NCBI GenBank assembly: GCA_038211505.1
Contig: JBBQVO010000005.1
Span: forward strand, 1 to 41,393
DNA length: 41,393 nt
Source of the DNA: JBBQVO01 sp038211505
GTDB lineage: Bacteria > Chloroflexota > Dehalococcoidia > DSTF01 > JACRBR01
Direction of reading: 5' to 3'
Shown piece after piece: positions 1-7,504 of this stretch. Within the stretch, counting starts at the first letter, position 1. Each line of letters begins with the position of its first letter. The translations under genes and the position numbers were made by a program. The notes beneath the pieces were generated by a model. It saw only the letters and a list, made by a program, of their open reading frames with translations, was not told where the DNA came from and ran no database searches.

Positions 1-375
1 ATCAAGTTCCTCGTCGACACTTACGGCCCGGACAAGTTCGCGGAGCTGCTCAAGACATTCAAAGACGGCAGCACCGCCGACAAGGCGTTCCAGACCGAAT
101 ACGGCTTCGATCAGCTCGGCCTCGAGAATGCCTGGCGCGCATCCGTCGGTCTCGCGCCGCGCGCCGCATCCGCCGCCTCGACCGCAACCGCCGCGCCGAC
201 ACAGGATACGCGCGCGAACCCGACGACCGCATCGAAGCCGAAGACGCCGCCGGCCGCGGCGCAGCCGGCATCGTCATCAAGCGGCGGCACGTCGACGATC
301 GCGATCGTCATCATCGTCGCGCTCGCAGGAATCCTGCTGGCCGTCATTGCCGGTGCGGTGCTCGTCGTGCGCTAG
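1..375 (+). CDS. C-terminal part of a membrane-anchored, peptidase MA-like protein (5' end outside window)
   Basis: The frame is open from the first base and stops with TAG at 373-375, so 124 residues of the C-terminus are visible. Residues 1-50 look like the end of a folded domain, with the pattern TYGPDKFAELLKTF, then AF..EYGF and LE..WR. This resembles the tail of the peptidase MA (gluzincin-like) family often seen in Chloroflexota. It is followed by an Ala/Pro/Thr/Ser-rich linker (about 53-97) and one hydrophobic helix (about 99-121) ending VVR. Such proteins usually carry a signal peptide and an HExxH zinc site upstream, which would lie outside this window. The family call rests on resemblance of the tail only; what is certain is a secreted-type domain, a low-complexity linker and a C-terminal membrane anchor. 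Confidence 0.6.
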   Translation: MKFLVDTYGPDKFAELLKTFKDGSTADKAFQTEYGFDQLGLENAWRASVGLAPRAASAASTATAAPTQDTRANPTTASKPKTPPAAAQPASSSSGGTSTIAIVIIVALAGILLAVIAGAVLVVR

Positions 376-386
376 CGGCTGTAGCC

Positions 387-1214
387 TCAGACGCCGGCGA
401 CGAAGCAACCAGCGCTTTTCTCGATCCGAAGCACGCCGTCGCGAACGATGATCCTCTCGATCTCGCGGCGAACCGCATCGATGAGCGGTGTGTGATGTGA
501 GCCGTCAGACGGCCGATCGCGGATGCGGTCGTCGATGCCCGAGGCGTAGTAGCGCACGGCCGGCTCGGCCTCGCGAAACAAAAACGCGTCGTCGCGCACG
601 AACACTTCGGCCGACGGAAATACGCCGCGCACGAGATCGAGATCGTCGAGCGTGAAGCGCGCGTCGTCGCGCGGCAGCGGCTCGTAGCCGAGAGCGTGTG
701 CGGCCCGCTCATGTAGCTCCTCCCAGCCGCCGATCGATCCTGCATTCGTCGTCAGCACGACGCGGCCACTCGCCGCCAGGACGCGCCGCATCTCTTCGAA
801 TGCGCCTCGCTGATCGGTGACGTGGTACATCATGTGGCAGGCGATCACGCGATCGAACGACGCATCGGCGAACGGCAGCGCGACCGCATCGCCGCGCGCA
901 ACATCGACCGTCGCGCCGAGGCGTGACGCCTGAGCGAGCACTTCGCGCGCCATGCCGGCAGACTGATCGAGCGCGACGATCGCGGCGCCGGCGGCGATTA
1001 GCGCCGGATGGTACGGCCCGGGCCCGCACCCGACGTCGAGCAGCCGCATCGACGGCCCGGCGGCGATCTTCGCGAGCGCCCAGTCGGCAAAGGTGCCGTC
1101 GCGTTCGCTGAACCGGTCGTGCGTGTCGATGCGAATGCGCAGGCGTTCCGCATCGTCGTACTGTTCTCGCAGATGCGCCGGATCGACCGGCGTCGCGTGA
1201 CGATCAGATGTCAT
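387..1214 (-). CDS. class I SAM-dependent methyltransferase
   Basis: A 275-residue protein with a Rossmann-type SAM-binding site: motif I LLDVGCGPG at residues 58-66, an acidic residue after strand 2 (Asp83 in VALDQS), and the downstream DASFDRVIACHMMYHV segment typical of the Methyltransf_11/25 group. The substrate cannot be read from the sequence. The ATG start overlaps the stop of the upstream glycosyltransferase by 4 bp (ATGA at 1211-1214), which suggests translational coupling. A job in modifying a lipid or glycan made by the same operon is plausible but inferred. It is predicted to be cytosolic, with no signal peptide or membrane segment. Confidence 0.85.
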   Translation of the reverse strand: MTSDRHATPVDPAHLREQYDDAERLRIRIDTHDRFSERDGTFADWALAKIAAGPSMRLLDVGCGPGPYHPALIAAGAAIVALDQSAGMAREVLAQASRLGATVDVARGDAVALPFADASFDRVIACHMMYHVTDQRGAFEEMRRVLAASGRVVLTTNAGSIGGWEELHERAAHALGYEPLPRDDARFTLDDLDLVRGVFPSAEVFVRDDAFLFREAEPAVRYYASGIDDRIRDRPSDGSHHTPLIDAVRREIERIIVRDGVLRIEKSAGCFVAGV

Positions 1215-2746
1215 CGATCAGTGCGCGCGGCGCCGGAGCTGCCGGACGGCCCGCGATCGAACTGGATCAACAGCGCACCGAACAGGCCGGGCCGGAAATC
1301 GTAGAGCGCCGCCGTGCTGCGCCCCGCGTCGAGGGTGTACTGAATGCCTTTTCCGTCCTTCAACGCCTTCTGGAATCCGGCAGGATCGAGGAGCCAGACA
1401 TAAGTCACATTGCGGGCGACATCGTCCGCCTTCCCCTTGTCGGAGAGCTGGCTGATCGAGCTCGTGTCCTTCTCGAGAATGCCGATGTCGAGCCGGTCAC
1501 GATTGAGCACGGCGAACTCCGGGTAGATGAACCCCGTCTCGACGACGGTACCGGGTGGCACGTCACGCGCCGCGAGGTCGTCCGCGAATCGAATCTGCGC
1601 CCGCATCGTGTCGCGGTTCGAGAGCACGAGTCCCTGGCCGATGCTCGCGTGGCGCAGCGCGTGCAGATCGAGATCTGCGCCGTTCGTGCCGATGTCGATG
1701 AATCCCGCGAAGATGATCATGAAGATCGCCGCCGCCAGCACGGGCCGGAAGAAGTACCGTCCCATAATCAGGAATCCGAACGGGTAGAGCGGAATCAAAT
1801 ACGCTGCTTCATGCGGCAATCGCGAAAACACGACCACCGTGATCGCGATCGCCAGCACCCACACGGTGACATTCTTGTCGCGCACGAAGTCCGCCGGCAG
1901 TCGCACCAGGCGCGGCAGCGAGATCACGATCGCTGCGACGACGGCCGTCGAGCCCAGGAGGCCAAGCGTGTCTTTGCCGAGCAGCCGCAGCACGTTGAGG
2001 TAGCCAACCTTCGCGTCGTAAAAGTTGAGAAAGCTCGGCCCGTACTTCCAGGCGATCGGCATATACGCGACGAGCGGCACGAAGATCGTCCAGACAATGA
2101 AGTCGCGCGTCTCGCCGCGCTTGTCATCTCGCCACAGGTACAGGAGAAACGGCACGATGAACAGGATCGATGTCGATCGCGACGCCGCCGCGAGCCCGAG
2201 CATCAGCCCGGCCCAGCCTGTCTCCTCGCGCAGCAGGAAGTAGTAGCAACCCAGAATGAACGTCAGCGCGTACATGTAGTCCATCGTCGTCATGCTGTTG
2301 ATCCACAGCAGCGGCGTGAAGGCGAAGCCAGCGACTACGATGCCGCGATTCGGCAGTTCGAGCTTGCTGGCGATGCGGGCGAAGAACCAGAGGCCGAGCA
2401 GCGAGACAGCAAGCGTCAGCGAATTCGTCGCCAGCCAGCCGCCTTTGATGACGGCGGCGCTGGCGAATTCGGGCACCGGATAGCCTGGCAGGCGCGACGG
2501 GTAAAACTCACCGTTGTCCCACAGCCAGTGGCTGGAAAGCGCGACGCGCCAGGCGTCGGGGTCGGTGCCGTAGCCGATGTTGATGAACGGCGCGCGGCTC
2601 GCGACAAACGCGATCGCCAGCGCAACGAACGCCAGTGGATGCGAGAGATCGAAGTCGAGAATGTGCGCGACCCCGAACGACGGTGACGCAGGATCGCCTG
2701 GACTATCGAGCGCGAGCGGACGCTGCGGCTGATCCTCTGCGATCAT
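1211..2746 (-). CDS. GT-C fold integral membrane glycosyltransferase (PMT/ArnT-like)
   Basis: A 511-residue polytopic protein with about ten hydrophobic segments between residues 38 and 360, followed by a soluble C-terminal domain of about 140 residues. After the first membrane helix lies the acidic pair in GTDPDAW (Asp62, Asp64). This is where GT-C enzymes, which use polyprenyl-phosphate sugars as donors, carry their catalytic Asp. The family (PMT_2/GT39, GT83) moves sugars to lipids or proteins on the outer face of the membrane; the actual donor and acceptor are not deducible here. It lies between a CDP-alcohol phosphatidyltransferase gene (37 bp upstream) and a methyltransferase gene (4 bp overlap), so an envelope glycolipid role is a fair inference. 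Confidence 0.8.
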   Translation of the reverse strand: MIAEDQPQRPLALDSPGDPASPSFGVAHILDFDLSHPLAFVALAIAFVASRAPFINIGYGTDPDAWRVALSSHWLWDNGEFYPSRLPGYPVPEFASAAVIKGGWLATNSLTLAVSLLGLWFFARIASKLELPNRGIVVAGFAFTPLLWINSMTTMDYMYALTFILGCYYFLLREETGWAGLMLGLAAASRSTSILFIVPFLLYLWRDDKRGETRDFIVWTIFVPLVAYMPIAWKYGPSFLNFYDAKVGYLNVLRLLGKDTLGLLGSTAVVAAIVISLPRLVRLPADFVRDKNVTVWVLAIAITVVVFSRLPHEAAYLIPLYPFGFLIMGRYFFRPVLAAAIFMIIFAGFIDIGTNGADLDLHALRHASIGQGLVLSNRDTMRAQIRFADDLAARDVPPGTVVETGFIYPEFAVLNRDRLDIGILEKDTSSISQLSDKGKADDVARNVTYVWLLDPAGFQKALKDGKGIQYTLDAGRSTAALYDFRPGLFGALLIQFDRGPSGSSGAARTDR

Positions 2747-2783
2747 TTCGGCGCGTCCGGTCGTGCGACGGCGACTCTCTCAG

Positions 2784-3389
2784 TCACGATGCCTCGTTCC
2801 CTTGCAGCCGCTGCCAGACGGTGGCGACGCGCTGCGCCGCCGTGAAGTGTGAGAGCAACGCCAGCGCCCACAGCGCCCACAGCACGACGCCGTGGCCGAT
2901 GATCAGCGCGCCGGCGAGCAGGATCACGCGCTCGGCGCGCGTGAACAGCCCTTCGCGCAGCGTCAGACCCTCGCCCTCAGCGCGCGCGCGCACGTAGCTC
3001 ACCATGATCGATCCGACGATCGCGGCGTAGCAGAGCACGACTTCTGGCGTATGGCCGCCGATCTGCTCGTAGTGGAACAATAGCCCCGCGAGCACCGCCG
3101 CCTCGGACAGACGGTCGAGCACGGAGTCGAAGACGGCGCCGAATCGCGTCACTGTCCCGGTCTTGCGAGCGAGCGCGCCGTCGAGCAGGTCGAGGGCGCT
3201 GAAAATCAGCATCAACGCACCCGCCCAGACGAAGTAGCCGCTGGCGGCGAGCGCGCCCGCGGCGACGTTACCCGCGAATCCGAAGACGGAGATCATATTG
3301 GGCGTCACGCCGAGCGCGGCGAGCGGCGACACGATCGGATCGGTCAAGCGCGTCGAGACCTTGTGCGGGACGAGGGTGAACGACGGCAC
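2784..3389 (-). CDS. CDP-alcohol phosphatidyltransferase
   Basis: A 201-residue membrane protein carrying the complete family signature D-x2-DG-x2-AR-x8-G-x3-D-x3-D at residues 67-92: Asp67, Asp70-Gly71, Ala74-Arg75, Gly84, Asp88, Asp92. These residues bind the metal ions and the CDP-linked donor. The enzyme transfers a phosphatidyl group from CDP-diacylglycerol to an alcohol (glycerol phosphate, inositol phosphate or similar); the acceptor cannot be told from sequence alone. About six membrane helices are expected. The start is a GTG (3387-3389) with a clear GGAG ribosome site 5 bp upstream. It heads a minus-strand group with the GT-C glycosyltransferase and methyltransferase, which fits membrane lipid synthesis and decoration. 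Confidence 0.92.
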   Translation of the reverse strand: MPSFTLVPHKVSTRLTDPIVSPLAALGVTPNMISVFGFAGNVAAGALAASGYFVWAGALMLIFSALDLLDGALARKTGTVTRFGAVFDSVLDRLSEAAVLAGLLFHYEQIGGHTPEVVLCYAAIVGSIMVSYVRARAEGEGLTLREGLFTRAERVILLAGALIIGHGVVLWALWALALLSHFTAAQRVATVWQRLQGNEAS

Positions 3390-3496
3390 ATGCGCTCCGA
3401 ACGTGTTGTAGAAGGTTCGTTCGAGCCTACAGGCAGGGGATCACCGTGGCAAGCGACCGCGAAGCCATGCCGGCGGATCGACGAAGATCACAGAGA

Positions 3497-3527
3497 GCCG
3501 GCGCGGTGTACGCGCCGGCCCTCCTAC
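3497..3527 (-). repeat. GTAG-headed palindromic (REP-type) element
   Basis: On the minus strand GTAG (3524-3527) is followed by GAGG and a perfect 9-bp stem, GCCGGCGCG with CGCGCCGGC, around a 5-nt loop (arms 3497-3505 and 3511-3519). It lies between the phosphatidyltransferase gene and the molybdoenzyme gene and could also act as a transcription stop, though there is no T run. The GTAG head plus palindrome matches the other elements listed at 11657, 32880, 33891 and 34696. Confidence 0.55.
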
Positions 3528-3561
3528 GTTGCGTAACGATTGTTACCGGACGCCTATCTCG

Positions 3562-4167
3562 CTAGGAGTAGCGCTCTTCGGTCCACGGGTCGCCGTGCAT
3601 GTGGTAGCCGTACATCTCCCAGAAGCCCGGCTTGTTGTTAGCCAGAAAGACGAGGCCGCGCAGCCACTTGGCGCTCTTCCAGAAGTAGAGCTTCGGCACG
3701 ACGAGGCGCAGCGGCCAGCCGTGCTCCTTCGCCAGCGGCTCGCCGTTGTGCGTATGCGCGAGGATCACGTCGTCGTCCATCAACTCGGCGAGCGGCATGT
3801 TCGTTGTGTAGCCGCCGTAGCTGTGCTCCATGACGTACTTCGCTTCCGGCTTCACCTTCAGGTGTTGCACCAGATCGGTGAACTTCACGCCGGTCCAGCT
3901 GTTGTCGAACTTGCTCCAGTGCGTCACGCAGTGGATGTCCGTCTGGATCGTCGTCTGCGGCAACGCCATGAAGTCGTCCCACGTGAACGTCACTTCTTCA
4001 TCGACGAGGCCGGCGACCGAGAGCTTCCACGTGGCGAGATCAATGTTCGGGATGCCGCCGTAGTGCAACACGGGCCAGCCGTCGGTGAGCTTCTGCCCGG
4101 GCGGCAGGCGCTCGCCGTAGCGCGCGCGATCCTCCTTGCCCCGTTTGTTGAAGAGATCCAGAGCCAT
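3562..4167 (-). CDS. sulfite oxidase-like molybdopterin oxidoreductase (cytosolic)
   Basis: A 201-residue protein with the oxidoreductase molybdopterin-binding domain spanning nearly its whole length. Cys80 in TDIHCVTHWSKFDNSWTGV is the expected thiolate ligand to molybdenum, and the segment around it matches the family well. Unlike MsrP/YedY it has no twin-arginine signal peptide or haem domain, so it is probably cytosolic, as in the sulfite oxidase-like oxidoreductase subgroup. The physiological substrate is unknown; sulfite or oxidised sulfur compounds are possible by family only. The ATG has a good AAGGAA ribosome site 6 bp upstream, and the gene appears monocistronic. Confidence 0.88.
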   Translation of the reverse strand: MALDLFNKRGKEDRARYGERLPPGQKLTDGWPVLHYGGIPNIDLATWKLSVAGLVDEEVTFTWDDFMALPQTTIQTDIHCVTHWSKFDNSWTGVKFTDLVQHLKVKPEAKYVMEHSYGGYTTNMPLAELMDDDVILAHTHNGEPLAKEHGWPLRLVVPKLYFWKSAKWLRGLVFLANNKPGFWEMYGYHMHGDPWTEERYS

Positions 4168-4263
4168 GCACGTTCCTTCCGCGCCGCGAATCTGATCCAG
4201 AATAGCATCCGGATGCTGCCGATCAGGCGGCTAGGGAGTAGTGCGCGATGTAGCCGAAACGTT

Positions 4264-4857
4264 TCACGAAGACTTGATGCAGATCAGGTTGAGCTTCTTC
4301 TTCAGCTCGGTGTCCGTCGTCGGGCACTTCTGGTCGTCCGGGACGTCGCCTTCGAGCGCGGCGTAGAACTTCAGCGACTGGCCGTCGGACGAGTACCAGT
4401 AGCCGTTCTTGACGGGATCAGCGCTGGGATCGGACGGGATCTCGGTGCCCAGCGCGTCCTTGAAGGCGCAGCCGGTATCGACGCCCTTGAACGCGCATAC
4501 GGTCTGCACGTTGTTGTTCGTCGACGGGTAAGACCCCGCCGTGGCTTTGAGCTTGTTGGCCGCGGCCAGCAATTGCAGCCGGTCGCCGCGCCGCTTTGCA
4601 TCGCGGTCGGCGGACGTGCCCTTCAGTGCGCCCGCAAACGTCGGTCTCGGCCGCGGCGTCGCGACCAGGCCGATCGGCGTCGCGGTCGGCGGTATGTAGG
4701 CGTTGCGAACCGGCGTGCCGAGTTCGCCGAGCGGAGCCGGCTGCTTCGCCTCGCCGCCCTTCGCCGCATCGAACACAATGAACATAACGATCGCGAGCGC
4801 GACGAGTCCGACCGGACCGATCACGGTCCATTTGAGATTCTTCAGCGTCTCGATCAC
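4264..4857 (-). CDS. membrane-anchored protein with pseudopilin-like C-terminal domain
   Basis: A 197-residue protein starting at a GTG (4855-4857) with GGAG 5 bp upstream. Residues 12-30 form one hydrophobic helix preceded by a short basic N-terminus, followed by a Pro/Thr/Ala-rich linker (about 38-75) and a soluble domain. That domain (RGDRLQLLAAANKLKA..GSYPSTNN and then DPVKNGYWYSSDGQSLKFYA) resembles the C-terminal part of type II secretion pseudopilins (GspG-like), including the region where calcium binds. It lacks an obvious G/FTLIE prepilin peptidase site, so it is probably a simple anchored protein rather than an assembled pilin. Four Cys residues (in VCAF, GCAF, KCP and ICIK) could form disulfides. 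The function is not recognised. Confidence 0.65.
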   Translation of the reverse strand: MIETLKNLKWTVIGPVGLVALAIVMFIVFDAAKGGEAKQPAPLGELGTPVRNAYIPPTATPIGLVATPRPRPTFAGALKGTSADRDAKRRGDRLQLLAAANKLKATAGSYPSTNNNVQTVCAFKGVDTGCAFKDALGTEIPSDPSADPVKNGYWYSSDGQSLKFYAALEGDVPDDQKCPTTDTELKKKLNLICIKSS

Positions 4858-5088
4858 GTTCGCTCCAGATTCACCGCGGGCGGGCCGCCACCACTATAAC
4901 AACATCAAACAGGGCCAGTCCGTCAGGGTTTCACGCAACGATCAGCATTCGAATCTCATGGCGGAGATCAGATCGCCGGCGAGCGCAGCCTCAAAACGGC
5001 ACGTTGCAGGGGATGCCGAGCGTCAATGTGCTGCGGATTTGACGCATTTTGTTAGTCGGCGGCGCATCATTTTTTAACAGCCCCGCCC

Positions 5089-5212
5089 GATAATGCTCAT
5101 GTAAGGCATTGACCCTCCACGTGAAGAGCACACACGTTGTAGGGGCTTCTTCCGAAGAGCCAGGGCGCGAAACCCCGTCACCAGAATTGACAGGCGCCCT
5201 GGTTTCTTTGTG
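5089..5212 (+). ncRNA. putative small structured RNA with pseudoknot potential and intrinsic terminator
   Basis: Between two minus-strand genes the plus strand holds a possible -10 box GATAAT (5089-5094; no good -35), then about 110 nt ending in a strong stem followed by TTTCTTTG. No plus-strand gene lies upstream within the window except at the left edge, so the terminator needs its own transcript. Visible pairings are: a hairpin GGCTTC/GAAG-A-GCC around 5144-5160; GGGG (5142-5145) with CCCC (5173-5176); CCAGGGCGC (5160-5168) with GCGCCCTGG (5194-5202); and GTCA (5177-5180) with TGAC (5188-5191). The GGGG/CCCC and 9-bp stems interleave, giving an H-type pseudoknot. I do not recognise it as a known riboswitch or ribozyme class. 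The rest of the 400-bp gap holds no credible gene. Confidence 0.45.
5160..5210 (+). terminator. intrinsic terminator, plus strand
   Basis: A perfect 9-bp GC-rich stem (5160-5168 with 5194-5202) is followed directly by TTTCTTTG. The 25-nt loop itself contains a 4-bp hairpin. The T-rich tail is on the plus strand only, so it does not serve the minus-strand permease gene that ends at 5257. Confidence 0.6.
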
Positions 5213-5256
5213 TCTGCCGTTCTTCATAGTCGGCGCAATACAATCGGCGCAGTCCA

Positions 5257-7413
5257 TCAGGATGGCCCGTCGCCCAGCGTCGTCTCGGCGAACTCGCCAG
5301 CCAGGTGGTACGGCACCTCGCAGATGACCGTGTTCGGGCGATCCAGCAGCGCGTTCTTCAGCCGCCGCGCGGATTGATTGTGCAGGAAGCGCTGCCACGG
5401 CCACGCGGTCCGGAACTCCGGCAGCACCACCGTCACGTACTGGCCCGGGTCGCGGCGATCGAGCAGGTCGATATACGTGATCACCGGCGCCACAAACGAG
5501 CGGTACGGCGACTCGATCAGCACCAGCGGCACGTCGAGCACCGCCCGCTCCCACTCCGTGCGCAGGCGCTCGCCCTCGTGCTCGACGTCGTCGGTGATGT
5601 GGAGCGCCGTCACCGATGCCGACATCGAGCGCGCGTAATCGACGGTGCGCAGGACGGCGCGATTCAGCTCGTCGACGGGCACCAGCACCGTCTGGCGGTG
5701 CCTCGTTGCGGCGTTCAGCAGCACGCCCGATGGCACGTGCAGCTTTCGCTCGACGCCGGTGTAGTGCCGGTAAATCGAGAAGAAAGCGATAGCGAGGACG
5801 AACATCGCGATCATGCTGATCCAGGCGCCCTCGCTGAACTTCGTGCCACCGACGATCAGCGCCACGATTGCCGTCGCGACGGCGCCGACGCCGTTGACCA
5901 TCATGCTGCGCCGCCACCCAGCCTCCCGGTTGCGCAGCCAGTGCACGACCATGCCGCTCTGCGACAGCGTGAACGACACGAAGACGCCAAACGCGTACAG
6001 CGGGATCAGCTTGTCGACGTCCGCCGCGAACACAATGAGGAGTAGCGACGCGGCGCCGCCAAGCACCAGGATGCCATTCGAGAACGCGAGCCGGTCGCCG
6101 CGGAAGGTGAACTGGTGCGGCAGAAAGCGATCGCGGGCGAGGATCGATCCGAGGCGTGGGAAGTCGGCGTAGCTCGTGTTGGCGGCGAGAATGAGGATCA
6201 GCGCAGTCGAGATCTGGATGAAGTAAAACATCGGCCGGAAGTAGCCGGAGAAGACCGTGGCCGCGACCTGTGCCGGCACCGACACCTTGTCGGCGTGCCG
6301 GACATCGAGCTGATGCGCGAGGATCGTCAGGCCGATAAAGAAGACGCCGAGGATGATCGCCATCCACATCAGCGTCACCGAAGCATTGCGCGACTCCGGC
6401 TTCTTGAACGCCGGAATACCGTTCGAGATCGCCTCGACTCCGGTGAGCGCCGCACATCCAGATGCGAACGCGCGCAGGATCAGAAAGACGCCGGCCGCTC
6501 CCGCCAGGCTCTTCGTCCCCGGCGCGACGGCCGACGCCGGCAACGTGGCGGTGAGATTGTGATCGAACGCGAGGCGAGCGAAGCCGCCGATCAGCAGAAT
6601 CGCGAACGCCAGGATGAAGAGATACGTCGGGACCGCGAAGATCGTGCCCGACTCGCGCAGTCCCCGCAGGTTGAGCAGCGTGATGATCATCACCATGATC
6701 AGCGCGATCTCTACGCTGTAGGGGTGCAGGCTCGGCGCCGCCGATGTCATCGCGAAAACACCCGCGGCGATCGATACGGACACTGTGAGGATGTAGTCGA
6801 CGGAAAGCGCCGCCGCGGCCGTCAGTCCGGCGATGTCGCCGAGATTCTCACGCGCGACAATGTACGCCCCGCCGCCGCTCGGGTACGCCTTGATCGTCTG
6901 CCGGTACGAGAACGTGACGATCGCCAGCAGGACGCCGATCGCCAGCGCGATCGCGATCGTGTGCGTGATCGCGGCGGTGCCGGCGGCGATCAGTACAAGC
7001 AGGATCTCGTCCGTCGCGTAGGCGCTCGACGACAGCGCGTCGGAGGAAAAGACGGCCAGCGCCTTGACCTTCGAGAGTCGCTGGTCCTCCGCCTCCTCCG
7101 ACGCGATCGGCGACCCCACAGCGACCTTGCGGATGCGCCGCCAGAACGCCTCGGACCCGGAACGTGGCGCCGTCGCCCGAGCCGTGGCTCGCAACGTCGA
7201 TTCGTCGTCGCCGCGGGCGAAGCGGCGATCGCCCTCGCGCACGCGGCGGGCGTAGCGAGAGCCGGGCTTCGCGCCGCGCACGATCGATGTGCTCTCGACG
7301 TCGCCGATCGTCTGCGCCGGTCGGGAGATGCGGATGCGGCTCGGCTCGTCGCCGTTGGCCTCGGTGGGCGGTTGGTGCTCGACCCGCTGGCCGGGATTGC
7401 CTTCGTCAGCCAC
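5257..7413 (-). CDS. KimA-type potassium importer (APC superfamily, KUP-like), copy 1
   Basis: A 718-residue APC-superfamily permease with about 12 membrane helices (residues about 120-550) and a USP-like cytoplasmic C-terminal domain ending in VPYHL. It closely follows Bacillus subtilis KimA (formerly YdaO), a proton-coupled potassium importer. Shared blocks are SSDALSS.AY.T, YP.GGGAYIV..NLG, VDYILTV.VS, SGC.ALTGVEAISN and LAANTSYADFPRL. The acidic and tyrosine residues that line the K+ path in KimA are present as Asp125, Tyr132, Asp206 and Tyr207, plus the Glu of TGVEA. An extra N-terminal stretch of about 110 polar residues is absent from KimA and includes a KPGSRYAR motif shared with copy 2. 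The start is a GTG. No c-di-AMP (ydaO) riboswitch was seen upstream. Amino-acid transport remains the alternative. Confidence 0.8.
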   Translation of the reverse strand: MADEGNPGQRVEHQPPTEANGDEPSRIRISRPAQTIGDVESTSIVRGAKPGSRYARRVREGDRRFARGDDESTLRATARATAPRSGSEAFWRRIRKVAVGSPIASEEAEDQRLSKVKALAVFSSDALSSSAYATDEILLVLIAAGTAAITHTIAIALAIGVLLAIVTFSYRQTIKAYPSGGGAYIVARENLGDIAGLTAAAALSVDYILTVSVSIAAGVFAMTSAAPSLHPYSVEIALIMVMIITLLNLRGLRESGTIFAVPTYLFILAFAILLIGGFARLAFDHNLTATLPASAVAPGTKSLAGAAGVFLILRAFASGCAALTGVEAISNGIPAFKKPESRNASVTLMWMAIILGVFFIGLTILAHQLDVRHADKVSVPAQVAATVFSGYFRPMFYFIQISTALILILAANTSYADFPRLGSILARDRFLPHQFTFRGDRLAFSNGILVLGGAASLLLIVFAADVDKLIPLYAFGVFVSFTLSQSGMVVHWLRNREAGWRRSMMVNGVGAVATAIVALIVGGTKFSEGAWISMIAMFVLAIAFFSIYRHYTGVERKLHVPSGVLLNAATRHRQTVLVPVDELNRAVLRTVDYARSMSASVTALHITDDVEHEGERLRTEWERAVLDVPLVLIESPYRSFVAPVITYIDLLDRRDPGQYVTVVLPEFRTAWPWQRFLHNQSARRLKNALLDRPNTVICEVPYHLAGEFAETTLGDGPS

Positions 7414-7504
7414 GCTTTGGGTACGCCTCCGGTGCAGTATCGCAGGGAGGCCGTACAGGCGCTAACTGCGCTCCCGCTCCCGACACTGTTTCGATTGGCA
7501 GATG

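Noticed and set aside
1208..2686. Long plus-strand open frame of 492 codons opposite the glycosyltransferase gene
   Set aside because: It is the antisense shadow of a clear membrane protein; composition is Arg/Glu/Gln-rich with no domain, as expected for reverse frames in GC-rich coding DNA. The same applies to long reverse frames at 4991-6457, 6115-7533, 10184-11482, 13106-14335 and 19412-20497.
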